From assembly GCF_028994805.1 (NCBI RefSeq), contig NZ_JAJQQP010000016.1:1-64000 (forward strand): DNA of 64,000 nt, in the 5' to 3' direction. Under the pieces are notes generated by a model that was not told the DNA's origin, made no database searches, and saw nothing but the letters and a program-made list of their open reading frames with translations. The DNA comes from Promicromonospora iranensis. Lineage in GTDB: Bacteria; Actinomycetota; Actinomycetes; Actinomycetales; Cellulomonadaceae. Below, one piece after another: positions 28,351 through 37,718 of this stretch (positions are counted from its first letter, which is position 1; the number at the start of each line of letters is the position of its first letter). The position numbers and the translations under genes were made by a program.

Positions 28351-29526
28351 ATGACCAGGGACGCGATAGTCGTCGGGGCCGGCATCGCCGGGCTGACCGC
28401 CGCCAACGCACTGCTGCGCTGCGGGTGGGACGTGCGGGTGCTGGAGCGCTCGCCCGAGCCGCGCACGACCGGCGCCGGCATCGTCCTGCTCGCCAATGCG
28501 CTCCGCGGCCTGGACGCTGCCGGAGTCGGTGGCGCCGTGCGCGCCGTGGGGCAGCGTGCCTCTCCGGGAACGCTTCGTGACGGCAGCGGGCGCGCGCTGG
28601 TGCACGTCTCGCCGGAGCAGATCGCGGCCCGGCTGGGGACGGTGGCCAACGCCTTTCACCGGCCCCGGCTCCAGGAGGCGCTGCTCGGTGGTCTGGGCGA
28701 CCGAACCGTGACGTACGGCGCGGCCGCCGTCGCGGTCGACCCGGGCGACGCCGCGCGGTCCGCCACGGTCACCCTCGAGGACGGCTCCACCCTGAGCGCG
28801 GACCTGGTGGTAGCGGCCGACGGCGTCCGGTCGCGCCTGCGCGCCGCGGTCGCCCCGGACGCGGCGGAGCCCGTCTACGTCGGCTCGACCACCTGGCTCG
28901 CCGTGCTCGACAACCCCGGGGTCTCCGAGATGTCGCAGACCTGGGGCCCGGGCGGCGAGGTCGGCCTGATCGCGCTCGGCGACGGCCACCTGTACTGGTA
29001 CGGCACCCAGGTGCGTCCGGCGGGGAGCCCTACGGGCGACCCCGTCAAGGACCTGGCCGCCGCTCGTGCCGCGTTCGCGGGCTGGCACGACCCCATCCCG
29101 GAGGTGCTGGCCGCGACCCAGCCGGAGCAGCTGCAGCAGCTCGACCTCTACGGGTTCCCCCGGCCGATCCCGCGCATGGTCCGCGGCCGGGTCGCGCTGG
29201 TCGGCGACGCCGCGCACGCCATGCCGCCGAACGTGGGCCAGGGCGGCAGCCAGGGCATCGAGGACGGCGTGGTGCTCGCGGCGTCGGTCTCGGGCGACGA
29301 CCCGGTGGTCGAAGGGCTCGCGGCCTACGATCGTGTGCGCCGGCCTCGGACCGCGGGCGTGCTGCGGGCCGCGTGGGCGAGCGCGAGGTTCGGCGAGCAG
29401 CTCAGCAACCCGGCGCTGGTCGGGCTGCGCAACACCGCGCTGCGGGTGGTCCCGGCCCGGTTGATGCTCGACGGCATGGCACGCTTCGCGAGCTGGACGC
29501 CGCCGGAGCTGCCGGTCGTGCGCTGA
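28351..29526 (+). CDS. FAD-dependent monooxygenase
   Basis: This 391-residue group A flavin monooxygenase begins with the dinucleotide fold AIVVGAGIAGLTAANALL. It has the DG motif LVVAADGVRSRLRAAV and the GD motif VALVGDAAHAMPPNVGQGGS. It probably hydroxylates an aromatic or similar compound with NAD(P)H and oxygen. The ATG at 28351 is chosen because the fold starts right after it; two in-frame ATGs lie 12 and 9 bases earlier. No pathway partners are adjacent, so the substrate is unknown. Confidence 0.88.
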   Translation: MTRDAIVVGAGIAGLTAANALLRCGWDVRVLERSPEPRTTGAGIVLLANALRGLDAAGVGGAVRAVGQRASPGTLRDGSGRALVHVSPEQIAARLGTVANAFHRPRLQEALLGGLGDRTVTYGAAAVAVDPGDAARSATVTLEDGSTLSADLVVAADGVRSRLRAAVAPDAAEPVYVGSTTWLAVLDNPGVSEMSQTWGPGGEVGLIALGDGHLYWYGTQVRPAGSPTGDPVKDLAAARAAFAGWHDPIPEVLAATQPEQLQQLDLYGFPRPIPRMVRGRVALVGDAAHAMPPNVGQGGSQGIEDGVVLAASVSGDDPVVEGLAAYDRVRRPRTAGVLRAAWASARFGEQLSNPALVGLRNTALRVVPARLMLDGMARFASWTPPELPVVR

Positions 29527-29603
29527 GCCGCGGTCGGGTCGTAGCGCTGCATGGTGGCCTGGTCGGGAAGTCGGTGGGCGTGGCGGGGGAGCAGCCGGCT
29601 CCC

Positions 29604-30527
29604 TCAGCGCACCCGCGTCGTCAGCACGACGCGCGTGGTGCCGGCGATCAGCACCGCCGCGCCGATCATGTGCAGCCCCACCAGCAGCTCGGGCAGGTCG
29701 GTGAAGTACTGCACGTACCCGATGAGGCCCTGCGCCAGCGTGATCACGAGCAGGATCAGTGCGGCGCGGCGCACCGGCGCCGGCCCGCCGCGCACGGACA
29801 CCAGGTAGGCGACCAGGACTGCCAGGAACGCCCACACGGCCACGGCGTGCCACCTGGTCAGCAGCGCGGGGTCGACGGCGATCCGGTAGCCCACCTCGGC
29901 GTCGCCGCTGTGCGGACCGGCCCCAGTGGTGAGCACACCGAGCACGACGACGACGGCGGTCAGCCCGGCCAGCGTCCAGGCCAGGGCGCGCACGCGCGGA
30001 CCGACCACGAGGGTGGGGACGTTGTCGCCCTCGCCGGACCGGTGCAACAGGTACAACGACGCCGCCACGAGCGCGCCGGAGACGCCGAAGTGCAGCGAGA
30101 CCCAGCCGGGGTGCAGGTGCAGCAGCACCACGACGCCGCCGATCAGGGCCTGCATCAGCACGCCCACGATCGGTACCAGACCGAGCAGACGGTAGGACGC
30201 GGAACGCTTCAGGTCGGTGCACACCGCGATCGCGACGAGCACCGCGATGATCCCCAGCACACCGGTCAGCGTGCGGTTCCCGAACTCGATGTACGGGTGC
30301 AACGAGGTGGCCTCGTGGAACTGCGGGGTGAACTGGCCCGGTTCGCAGTTCGGCCACGTGGAGCAGCCCAGGCCCGACCCCGTCAGACGCACGGCACCGC
30401 CGGTCCCGATGATGCCGATCTGGCCGACCAGGTTCGCGATGAGGACGGCGCGGGTCCAGTGGCGGAAGCGGTCGACCCGTCCGGCGAGCGCGGCAAGCCG
30501 GGAGGTGGGGGCGGCGGTTGCGGTCAC
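29604..30527 (-). CDS. ctaA: Heme A synthase (COX15/CtaA)
   Basis: The 307-residue protein has eight membrane segments and the family motifs GGAVRLTGSGLGCSTWP, EFGNRTLTGVLG, LHFGVSGALV and GLHMIGAAVL, with the four expected heme-ligand histidines. It oxidises heme O to heme A for cytochrome aa3 oxidase. CxxxxxC in the first external loop (GCSTWPNCEPG) fits the cysteine pair of the Gram-positive type. It is a single gene on the minus strand with a GTG start. Confidence 0.94.
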   Translation of the reverse strand: MTATAAPTSRLAALAGRVDRFRHWTRAVLIANLVGQIGIIGTGGAVRLTGSGLGCSTWPNCEPGQFTPQFHEATSLHPYIEFGNRTLTGVLGIIAVLVAIAVCTDLKRSASYRLLGLVPIVGVLMQALIGGVVVLLHLHPGWVSLHFGVSGALVAASLYLLHRSGEGDNVPTLVVGPRVRALAWTLAGLTAVVVVLGVLTTGAGPHSGDAEVGYRIAVDPALLTRWHAVAVWAFLAVLVAYLVSVRGGPAPVRRAALILLVITLAQGLIGYVQYFTDLPELLVGLHMIGAAVLIAGTTRVVLTTRVR

Positions 30528-30632
30528 AGCACAACGCTAGCGGCCGACGACGGCGTCGCCTCCCGCGCAGATGCCGGAAACGCTGTGATTCTTTGCCGAC
30601 GAGCTGTCAGGAACGCCACATGAACCCGTGGC

Positions 30633-30677
30633 GTGTCAGGCGCCCAGGTCGCGGGGAGCGATCTGGGCGCCTGACAC
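30633..30677. terminator. 20-bp hairpin after the subtilase gene
   Basis: Positions 30633-30652 pair with 30658-30677 with one G-T pair and a five-base loop. The hairpin lies 30 bases after the subtilase stop (minus strand) and 106 bases before the ctaA start. It has no T-run. Confidence 0.65.
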
Positions 30678-30706
30678 GTGCGGTCTGCCGGGTACGTCCG
30701 GGTGCG

Positions 30707-31921
30707 TCAGAGACCGCTGACGTTCAGCAGCAGGTTGGGCGAACCGGTGCCCGGGTCGGTGACGACGTCCGGCAGGGCCGCACCCGTCAGGGCGTCGCCG
30801 ACCTCGGCAGGCGTGGCCGCGGGAGTCCCGCCCAGGACGAGCGCCGCGGCGCCGGCGACGTGCGGCGTGGCCATCGAGGTACCGCTGATGGTGTTCGTCG
30901 CCGTGTCATCGGTGGACCAGGCCGACGTGATGCCGGAACCCGGCGCGAAGATGTCCACGCAGGTGCCGATGTTCGAGTACGCGGCGCGGGCGTCCGTGTC
31001 CTCGGTGGCGCCCACCGTGATCGCCTCCGCGGTGGAGCTCGGCGAGCCGTCGCAGGCGTCCGCCGCGCTGTCGTTGCCTGCCGCGAGGGCGAAGGTGACG
31101 CCGTCCGCGACAGCCGCGGACACCGCGTCGTTCACCGCTTGCGAGAAGCCCCCGCCGAGCGACATGTTGGCCACGGCCGGCTCGCCGGCGGCGTGGTCTG
31201 CGGCGACCCAGTCGATGCCGGCGATGACGCCGTCGAAGCTGCCCGAGCCCGCGCAGTCCAGGACGCGGACCGCGACGAGCGAGACATCCTTGGCGACGCC
31301 GTGCTCCGAGCCGCCCACGGTGCCGGCCACGTGCGTGCCGTGCCCCGCGCAGTCGGTGGCGTCGTCGTCGCCGTCCACGGTGTCGATGCCGCTGACCGCA
31401 CGACCGCCGAAGTCCTCGTGGGTGGTCAGGATGCCGGTGTCGATGATGTACGCCTTCACACCCGTGCCCGAGTTCCCGTAGGTGTACGAGTCGTCGAGCG
31501 GCAGCTCTGCCTGGTCGATGCGGTCCAGGCCCCAGGAGGGGACCGGCGACTGTGTGTCGCTGGCCGTCATCACGCGGTTCTGCTCCACGTACGCGACGGT
31601 CGGGTCGGCCTCGAGCTTCTTTGCCTGGCCTGGCGACATCGACGCGGAGAAGCCCCGCACCGCCGTGGTGTACGAGTGGCGGACCTCGCCGCCGTACTTC
31701 TTCACGAGGCCGTTGGCCGTGCTCTTGACCTCGGACCTGGCGACGTCGCCGTCCTTCAGCACGACGATGTACGAGTCCTCGATCAGGGCGCCCGCGACGG
31801 GCGCCGGCGCCTCGTCCGGCGCCGAGGACGCCATGGCCGCCGCGGCCGGTGCCGCCGCCAGTGCGATCGCGATACCGGCACCGACGATCAGCCGACGGCG
31901 GTTGCTGTGAGTGGGAGTCAC
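30707..31921 (-). CDS. Secreted subtilisin-family (S8) serine protease
   Basis: The 404-residue preproprotein has an Ala-rich signal peptide (RRLIVGAGIAIALAAAPAAA), an inhibitor I9 pro-domain (SYIVVLKDGDVARSEVKS up to AYVEQNRVM) and an S8 catalytic domain. The triad is Asp in KAYIIDTGIL, His in DCAGHGTHVAGTVGG and Ser in GTSMATPHVAGAAALVL; the oxyanion Asn is in ALAAGNDSA. AGGAGG lies six bases before the GTG. It is an exported proteinase K-like enzyme. A dyad in its leader suggests regulated expression. Confidence 0.95.
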   Translation of the reverse strand: MTPTHSNRRRLIVGAGIAIALAAAPAAAAMASSAPDEAPAPVAGALIEDSYIVVLKDGDVARSEVKSTANGLVKKYGGEVRHSYTTAVRGFSASMSPGQAKKLEADPTVAYVEQNRVMTASDTQSPVPSWGLDRIDQAELPLDDSYTYGNSGTGVKAYIIDTGILTTHEDFGGRAVSGIDTVDGDDDATDCAGHGTHVAGTVGGSEHGVAKDVSLVAVRVLDCAGSGSFDGVIAGIDWVAADHAAGEPAVANMSLGGGFSQAVNDAVSAAVADGVTFALAAGNDSAADACDGSPSSTAEAITVGATEDTDARAAYSNIGTCVDIFAPGSGITSAWSTDDTATNTISGTSMATPHVAGAAALVLGGTPAATPAEVGDALTGAALPDVVTDPGTGSPNLLLNVSGL

Positions 31922-31940
31922 GTTGCCTCCTGGGAATGTA

Positions 31941-31973
31941 GGTGAAACGCACCCTAAAAGCGTAGATTTCACC
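31941..31973. promoter_or_regulatory. Dyad in the subtilase promoter/leader
   Basis: GGTGAAA at 31941-31947 is an inverted match of TTTCACC at 31967-31973, separated by 19 bases. It is 20-52 bases upstream of the subtilase start on the minus strand, in an A/T-richer stretch that probably holds the promoter. The binding protein is unknown. Confidence 0.35.
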
Positions 31974-32078
31974 CGCCAACCCCACGAATTGGTCATAGCT
32001 TCCGCGTATGGGTTCTCTGTAGGTAGTTACCCGGATGGGGGCGAACCGCGAGATCGGTCGCTTGCAGAGCGGTCGGCG

Positions 32079-32146
32079 TGACTTCGGTCGGTTGCGCTGA
32101 GATCGGTCGGTTGAACGACCGATCTCAGCGCAACCGACCGAAGTCA
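32079..32146. terminator. 31-bp perfect hairpin between ABC permease and subtilase
   Basis: Positions 32079-32109 are an exact inverted repeat of 32116-32146, with a six-base loop. It lies 35 bases after the permease stop on the minus strand. A diverged half (AGATCGGTCG, AGCGGTCGG) precedes it at 32051-32076, as if the stem had been partly duplicated. Confidence 0.7.
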
Positions 32147-32180
32147 GCGGGATCGGCGGGTGTCCAGTGCCAGCGGGTGC

Positions 32181-32963
32181 TCAGTGCCAGCGGAAGAGAC
32201 GGGCGGCGCCGGCGCCGAGCGCGGCGGTCCAGCCCAGCAGGACCACCACGGAGAATGCCGGCACGGAGCCGTGCAGGAGCGCGCCGCGCATCGCCTCGCC
32301 CAGCGCGCCCGACGGCAGCAGGACCGCGGCGTGCGCCAGCGGGCCCGCGAGCTGCTCGGCGGGCAGCAGCACGCCGCCGCCCACCGTGAGCAGCACGAGC
32401 ACGAGGTTCGCCACGGCGAGCACTCCCTCGGCGCGCAGAGTCCCGGCCAGCAGCAGCGCGAGGGCGGTGAACGCGGCAGTCCCCAGCAGCCCCGCGCCGA
32501 CGACGGCAGGCAGCGCGCCCAGCTCCGGCCGCCACCCGAGGGCCACCGCGACGCCCGCGATGACGACCACCTGCACCAGCTCGACGGCGAGCACGCCGAG
32601 CACCTTGCCGGCCAGCAGGCCTCCGCGGCCCAGCGGCGTGGTGGCCATGAGGCGGAGCACGCCGTTGCGCCGGTCGAACGCGGTGGCGATCGCCTGGGAC
32701 GTGAACGCCGTGGACATCACCGCCAGCGCCAGCACGCCCGGCGTCACGAAGTCGATGCGTGTGTACCCCTGCGTGTCGAGGTCCAGGAACGAGGTGCGTA
32801 CGAGACCCACCAGCACCAGCACGGGCAGCACGATGGTCACGAGCAGCTGCTCGCCGTTGCGCAGGATCGCGCGCGTCTCGAACGAGGCCTGGGCCGCGAT
32901 CCGGCGGACGGCGGGTGCGGCGGCCGGTGTCGGTGCGGCGGCCGGCGCGGTCTGGACGCTCAT
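32181..32963 (-). CDS. ABC-2 type transporter permease
   Basis: The 260-residue membrane protein has six predicted helices and resembles the ABC-2 permeases of drug-export systems, with FETRAILRNGEQLLVTIVLP near the start and RRNGVLRLMATTPLGRGGLL after the second helix. It overlaps the upstream ATPase by ATGA, so the two form one exporter. Substrate is unknown. Confidence 0.88.
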   Translation of the reverse strand: MSVQTAPAAAPTPAAAPAVRRIAAQASFETRAILRNGEQLLVTIVLPVLVLVGLVRTSFLDLDTQGYTRIDFVTPGVLALAVMSTAFTSQAIATAFDRRNGVLRLMATTPLGRGGLLAGKVLGVLAVELVQVVVIAGVAVALGWRPELGALPAVVGAGLLGTAAFTALALLLAGTLRAEGVLAVANLVLVLLTVGGGVLLPAEQLAGPLAHAAVLLPSGALGEAMRGALLHGSVPAFSVVVLLGWTAALGAGAARLFRWH

Positions 32964-34075
32964 CGCAGGTTTCTCCCGGTGAGGTCGAGGAAGACGTCCT
33001 CGAGGGTGCGGCGGCCGGTCGTGACCGACCGGGCCAGCACGCCGCGCTCGGCGAGCCACGCCGTCACGGCGGCGAGCGCCGCCGGGTCGACCGCCCCGGT
33101 CAGCGTGTACACCCCGGCCTCGCTCTCGGAGCCGACCCACCCTTCCTGCCCACTTCGTTGAGTGCTGGGTATTTGTTGGACTGGAGGGCTCTGACTCGAC
33201 AAATACCCAGCACTCAACGGGGTGGAGGGCGTGTTGAGGGTCGTGAGCAGAGGGGTCAGGTCCAGGCCCGGCGCGGCCTCTATGCGGACGGTGCCCGGTC
33301 CGGTGCCGGCGTCGGTGAGCTCGCGGACGCTGCCGGACGCGATCACGCGGCCGTGGTCCACGACATGGACGTGGTCGGCGAGGTCGGCGGCCTCGTCCAT
33401 GAGGTGGGTGGTCAGCACGATGGCGACGCCGTCCGCGCGCAGCTCGCGCACGAGGTCCCAGACGGCGCGCCGGCTCTGGGGGTCCATGCCGGCGCTGGGC
33501 TCGTCGAGGAACACGACGTCGGGCCGCCCGACGACCGCAGCGGCGAGGGCCACGCGCTGACGCTGCCCGCCGGAGAGCCGGCGCACCGTGGTGCGGGCGA
33601 AGCCGTGCAGGCCCAGGCGTTCGGCGAGCTCGTCCACGGGGCGGGGGGTGGCGTACATGGCGGCGACGTGGCGCAACAGCTCCAGCGCGCGGACGCCGGT
33701 GGGGAGGCCGCCGTCCTGCAGCATGACGCCGACGCGGGGGCGCAGGGCGCGGGCGTCGGCGACGGGGTCGCGGCCGAGCACGCGGACGGTGCCGCCGTCG
33801 GGGGAGCGGAGGCCCTCGCAGCACTCGATGGTGGTCGTCTTGCCCGCGCCGTTGGGGCCGAGGACGGCGGTGACGGCGCCGGGACGGGCGACGAGGTCGA
33901 GACCGTCGACCACCGCGCGTCCGTCGTACCGCTTGACGAGGCCGCGCACCTCGACGGCGACCGCCTGGTCGGGGCCGGTGGCCGCGCCGGCGGCACGGGC
34001 CTCGGCAGTGGGTGTGGTGGCTCCTGCGGTGGCCGCCTGGGCGGGGTCGATCGCGGGCGCGTCGGACAAGGGCAC
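32960..34075 (-). CDS. ABC transporter ATPase with a palindromic insertion
   Basis: The 371-residue ATPase has Walker A GPNGAGKTTTIECCEG, signature RRLSGGQRQRVALA, Walker B VVFLDEPSAGMDP and the H-loop VLTTHLMDEA. It is a DrrA/CcmA-type drug-export ATPase, paired with the permease below by an ATGA overlap. Such proteins are usually 300-330 residues. The extra length includes about 25 residues (from PLSAGYLSSQSPP through QIPSTQRSG) encoded by a palindromic element at 33156-33219, which also occurs in an intergenic region at 2701. The insertion keeps the frame and falls in the variable C-terminal domain, before VYTLTGAVDPAAL. An Ala/Thr-rich N-terminal extension of about 40 residues precedes the domain. 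Confidence 0.92.
   Translation of the reverse strand: MPLSDAPAIDPAQAATAGATTPTAEARAAGAATGPDQAVAVEVRGLVKRYDGRAVVDGLDLVARPGAVTAVLGPNGAGKTTTIECCEGLRSPDGGTVRVLGRDPVADARALRPRVGVMLQDGGLPTGVRALELLRHVAAMYATPRPVDELAERLGLHGFARTTVRRLSGGQRQRVALAAAVVGRPDVVFLDEPSAGMDPQSRRAVWDLVRELRADGVAIVLTTHLMDEAADLADHVHVVDHGRVIASGSVRELTDAGTGPGTVRIEAAPGLDLTPLLTTLNTPSTPLSAGYLSSQSPPVQQIPSTQRSGQEGWVGSESEAGVYTLTGAVDPAALAAVTAWLAERGVLARSVTTGRRTLEDVFLDLTGRNLR
33156..33219. repeat. Palindromic element, copy 2, inside the ABC ATPase gene
   Basis: A 21-bp perfect stem (33156-33176 with 33199-33219) surrounds a 22-base loop. Ends read CGTTGAGTGCTGG and CCAGCACTCAACG, matching the element at 2701-2757. Stem interior differs (GGTATTTGT here, CTATCTGTGC there), with compensating changes on the other arm. 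It is read through in frame. Confidence 0.85.
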
Positions 34076-34169
34076 CGCACAATCGTAGGCGGCAGCGCGC
34101 GGAGCGTCGTCGTACTACGTGACCTGGGTGTGGACCGCACGTGTGAGATGTGTCGCGATCGGGCCGAAC

Positions 34170-34217
34170 TGAGGCTCGCCTTCCTTGCGCATCTCGAATT
34201 AGGGAACAAGGATGTTC
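34170..34217. promoter_or_regulatory. Candidate iron box and dyad before sufR
   Basis: TGAGGCTCGCCTTCCTT (from 34170) resembles the DtxR/IdeR/DmdR iron-box core AGGCTCACCTAA but is imperfect. Just after it, GAACA-AGGA-TGTTC (34204-34217) is a perfect dyad 82 bases before sufR and could be a SufR operator. Both are inferred from position and shape only. Confidence 0.35.
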
Positions 34218-34298
34218 TCAAAAGCATTGGCGTCTACGAAGGCGTGCACACCCACCGGTGAGGCATGCCTGCGGGACGACGTGAGGGAGGTGACCAGC

Positions 34299-35063
34299 AT
34301 GAGCGCAGCGACACAGGTGGCAACGGGGCACGTGGCGAGCCACGAGACCGACGGCACCACGCGTCGGCGAGTGCTCGAGCTCGTCGCCTCCCGTGGCCCG
34401 GTCACCGCCGGCGCCCTCGCCGCCGTCCTGGAGCTGACCGCCCCGGCGGTACGTCGGCACCTGACCCTCCTGGAGGAGGACGGCAAGATCGCCGTCCACG
34501 AGGCCTCGCGGTCGGGCGCGCCCCGCCGTGGCCGACCCGCACGGCGGTACGTCGTCACGGGCGGTGGCCAGTCCGAGCTGGCCGGCGGCTACCAGGAGAT
34601 CGCGCGGCAGGTCCTGCGGTTCCTGCGGGACACGGGCGGCAGCGAGGCGGTGGCGGGCTTCGCCAAGGAGCGGTTCGACGCCGTCGCCCGCAGCTACGCG
34701 CCGCACCTCACCGCGGACACCGCCGAGGGTCGCGCCGCCCAGCTCGTCCAGCTGCTGTCCGCGGACGGCTACGCCGCCTCCGTGCGGCCCGTCCCGGCAC
34801 CGCTGACCGGCCCCACGGCCGGAACGGTCGCCCGTGCGGTGCAGCTCTGCCAGGGGCACTGCCCGGTCCAGCACGTGGCCGAGGAGTTCCCCGAGCTGTG
34901 CGAGCAGGAGGCCCGCGCGTTCAGCGAGCTGCTGGGCTCGCACGTCCAGCGCCTCGCGACCATCGCGGGCGGCGCGCACGCCTGCACCACGAACATCCCC
35001 GTGAACCTGACTGTGAACATCCCCCTGAACCACCCCGTGACGACCCCCACCGAAGGAAAGTGA
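34299..35063 (+). CDS. sufR: Iron-sulfur cluster biogenesis regulator SufR
   Basis: The 254-residue regulator has an ArsR/DeoR-type winged helix ([20 protein letters not shown], then [13 protein letters not shown]) and a C-terminal cluster-binding region with [16 protein letters not shown] and HACTTN. These cysteines are the expected Fe-S ligands. SufR represses the suf operon when clusters are plentiful. GGGAGG is eight bases before the ATG at 34299. It overlaps sufB in TGATG. The last 20 residues contain an odd near-repeat, [13 protein letters not shown]. Confidence 0.93.
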   Translation: MSAATQVATGHVASHETDGTTRRRVLELVASRGPVTAGALAAVLELTAPAVRRHLTLLEEDGKIAVHEASRSGAPRRGRPARRYVVTGGGQSELAGGYQEIARQVLRFLRDTGGSEAVAGFAKERFDAVARSYAPHLTADTAEGRAAQLVQLLSADGYAASVRPVPAPLTGPTAGTVARAVQLCQGHCPVQHVAEEFPELCEQEARAFSELLGSHVQRLATIAGGAHACTTNIPVNLTVNIPLNHPVTTPTEGK

Positions 35064-36499
35064 TGAGCGCAGAAACGCAAGCGCCAGAGCAGCGCTCCGA
35101 CGATGAGATCATCGCCAGCATCGGCTCTTACGAGTACGGCTGGCACGACAGCGATGCCGCGGGTATGTCCGCGCAGCGTGGCCTGAGCGAAGAGGTTGTC
35201 CGCAACATCTCGGCTCTGAAGAGCGAGCCCGAGTGGATGCTGAACCAGCGGCTCAAGGCGCTGCGCCTCTTCGGCAAGAAGCCCATGCCGAGCTGGGGCT
35301 CCGACCTGTCGGGCATCCACTTCGACAAGATCAAGTACTTCGTGCGGTCCACGGAGAAGCAGGCCACCTCCTGGGAGGACCTGCCCGACGACATCAAGAA
35401 CACGTACGACAAGCTCGGCATCCCCGAGGCGGAGAAGCAGCGCCTCGTCGCGGGCGTCGCCGCCCAGTACGAGTCCGAGGTCGTCTACCACCAGATCCGT
35501 GAGGACCTGGAGGAGCAGGGCGTCATCTTCGTCGACACCGACACCGGTCTGCGCGACTACCCGGAGCTGTTCCAGGAGTACTTCGGCACGGTCATCCCGG
35601 CCGGCGACAACAAGTTCTCCGCGCTGAACTCCGCCGTGTGGTCGGGTGGCTCGTTCGTCTACGTGCCGCCGGGCGTGCACGTGGAGATCCCGCTCCAGGC
35701 CTACTTCCGGATCAACACCGAGAACATGGGCCAGTTCGAGCGCACGCTGATCATCGCCGACGAGGGCTCGTACGTGCACTACGTCGAGGGCTGCACGGCG
35801 CCGATCTACACGTCGGACTCCCTGCACTCCGCGGTCGTCGAGATCATCGTCAAGAAGAACGCCCGCGTTCGCTACACGACGATCCAGAACTGGTCGAACA
35901 ACGTGTACAACCTGGTCACCAAGCGCGCCACGGCCGCTGAGGGTGCCCAGATGGAGTGGGTCGACGGCAACATCGGCTCCAAGGTCACCATGAAGTACCC
36001 GGCGATCTACCTGCTGGGCGAGCACGCCCGCGGCGAGACGCTGTCCATCGCCTTCGCCGGCGAGGGCCAGCACCAGGACGCCGGCGCCAAGATGGTGCAC
36101 GCGGCGCCGAACACCTCGTCGTCGATCGTGAGCAAGTCCGTGGCGCGCGGCGGCGGCCGCACGTCCTACCGCGGTCTGGTCCAGGTGCTCGAGGGCGCCT
36201 CCCACTCCGCGTCCAACGTCCTCTGCGACGCGCTGCTGGTGGACCAGATCTCCCGCAGCGACACCTACCCGTACGTGGACGTCCGCGAGGACGACGTGTC
36301 CATGGGGCACGAGGCCACGGTCTCGCGGGTGAGCGAGGACCAGCTGTTCTACCTCATGTCCCGGGGCATGGAAGAGACCGAGGCCATGGCCATGATCGTG
36401 CGCGGGTTCGTCGAGCCCATCGCGCGTGAGCTGCCCATGGAGTACGCACTCGAGCTCAACCGCCTCATCGAGCTGCAGATGGAAGGGTCCGTCGGCTGA
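35063..36499 (+). CDS. sufB: Fe-S cluster assembly scaffold SufB
   Basis: The 478-residue protein is a full-length SufB without an intein, unlike mycobacterial homologues. Conserved blocks include [57 protein letters not shown] and the C-terminal [20 protein letters not shown]. With SufC and SufD it forms the scaffold where Fe-S clusters are built. It begins in a TGATG overlap with sufR. Confidence 0.97.
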   Translation: MSAETQAPEQRSDDEIIASIGSYEYGWHDSDAAGMSAQRGLSEEVVRNISALKSEPEWMLNQRLKALRLFGKKPMPSWGSDLSGIHFDKIKYFVRSTEKQATSWEDLPDDIKNTYDKLGIPEAEKQRLVAGVAAQYESEVVYHQIREDLEEQGVIFVDTDTGLRDYPELFQEYFGTVIPAGDNKFSALNSAVWSGGSFVYVPPGVHVEIPLQAYFRINTENMGQFERTLIIADEGSYVHYVEGCTAPIYTSDSLHSAVVEIIVKKNARVRYTTIQNWSNNVYNLVTKRATAAEGAQMEWVDGNIGSKVTMKYPAIYLLGEHARGETLSIAFAGEGQHQDAGAKMVHAAPNTSSSIVSKSVARGGGRTSYRGLVQVLEGASHSASNVLCDALLVDQISRSDTYPYVDVREDDVSMGHEATVSRVSEDQLFYLMSRGMEETEAMAMIVRGFVEPIARELPMEYALELNRLIELQMEGSVG

Positions 36500-36500
36500 G

Positions 36501-37718
36501 ATGACGACTGCTACCACTGATCTGACGACAGATCACACGCGCGCTGTTGCCGACGGCGCCCACTCACACGGCACCGTGAAGCCCCAGGGCTCGCGAGCAG
36601 AGCGCCGCACCTCGTTCTCCCTGGAGGACATCCCGATCCCGGCCGGCCGCGAGGAGGAGTGGCGCTTCTCCCCGGCCGACCGCCTCCAGCCGCTGTTCCA
36701 GGCCGACCTCGGCAGCTCGGGCGTCACGGTCGAGGTGACCGCGGCCCCCGAGGTCACCGTCGAGACCGTCGACCGTGACGACGCCCGCCTCGGCACCGCC
36801 GGCAAGCCCGGCGACCGGACGGCCGTCACCGCGTGGAACGCCTTCCAGCAGGCCACGATCGTGACGATCCCCAAGGAGGCGGTGGCCTCCGACGTCACCT
36901 CCGTGCGCGTCCGGGGCGTCTCGCAGGACGCGAGCGCAGCCCACGTGCTGGTCCGCGCCGAGCGGCACTCCGAGGCAGTGGTGGTCCTGGACCACGACGG
37001 CGTCGGTACGCTCGCCGAGACCGTCGAGATCGTCGTCGAGGACGGTGCGCAGCTGACCGTCGTCAGCGTCCAGGACTGGGCCGACGGCGCCGTGCACGCC
37101 TCCTCGCACCGGGCCCGCATCGGGCGCGACGCGAAGCTCAAGCACGTCGTCGTGACCTTCGGTGGCGACGTCGTGCGCGTCACCCCGGACGCCGAGTTCA
37201 CGGCTTCCGGCGGTGAGGTCGAGATGGTGGGCCTCTACTTCGCTGACACGAACCAGCACCAGGAGCACCGCCTCTTCGTGGACCACGCGGTGCCGGACTG
37301 CAAGTCCCGCGTGACCTACAAGGGCGCACTCCAGGGCTCCGGCGCGCACACCGTGTGGGTGGGTGACGTCCTGATCCGGGCCGCCGCCGAGAACACCGAC
37401 ACCTACGAGCTCAACCGCAACCTCGTCCTGTCGGACGGCGCACGCGCGGACTCGGTGCCGAACCTCGAGATCGAGACCGGCGAGATCGCCGGCGCCGGCC
37501 ACGCCAGCGCCACCGGCCGGTTCGACGACGAGCAGCTCTTCTACCTCCAGGCCCGGGGCATCCCCGAGACCGAGGCGCGCAAGCTCGTCGTGCGCGGCTT
37601 CTTCGCCGAGCTCATCCACGAGATCGGCGTCCCGTCGGTCGAGGAGCGCCTGCTCGCCTCCATCGAGGCCGAGCTGGAGAAGTCGATGAGCGTGATCACC
37701 GGAGCACCGACCGCATGA
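36501..37718 (+). CDS. sufD: Fe-S cluster assembly protein SufD
   Basis: The 405-residue protein shares the C-terminal beta-helix with SufB. It has LVLSDGARADSVPNLEIETG and FYLQARGIPETEARKLVVRG at its end. It forms the SufBC2D complex. It starts one base after the sufB stop and overlaps the Rieske gene by ATGA, so the operon is tightly coupled. Confidence 0.96.
   Translation: MTTATTDLTTDHTRAVADGAHSHGTVKPQGSRAERRTSFSLEDIPIPAGREEEWRFSPADRLQPLFQADLGSSGVTVEVTAAPEVTVETVDRDDARLGTAGKPGDRTAVTAWNAFQQATIVTIPKEAVASDVTSVRVRGVSQDASAAHVLVRAERHSEAVVVLDHDGVGTLAETVEIVVEDGAQLTVVSVQDWADGAVHASSHRARIGRDAKLKHVVVTFGGDVVRVTPDAEFTASGGEVEMVGLYFADTNQHQEHRLFVDHAVPDCKSRVTYKGALQGSGAHTVWVGDVLIRAAAENTDTYELNRNLVLSDGARADSVPNLEIETGEIAGAGHASATGRFDDEQLFYLQARGIPETEARKLVVRGFFAELIHEIGVPSVEERLLASIEAELEKSMSVITGAPTA

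Noticed and set aside
26089-30534. A single open minus-strand frame of over 1,480 codons
   Set aside because: Only the downstream part is the GH48 domain. The rest is antisense to the monooxygenase and out of frame with ctaA, which have clear domains of their own.
35063-36499. An intein in SufB, as in mycobacteria
   Set aside because: The protein is 478 residues and continuous through the usual insertion region.
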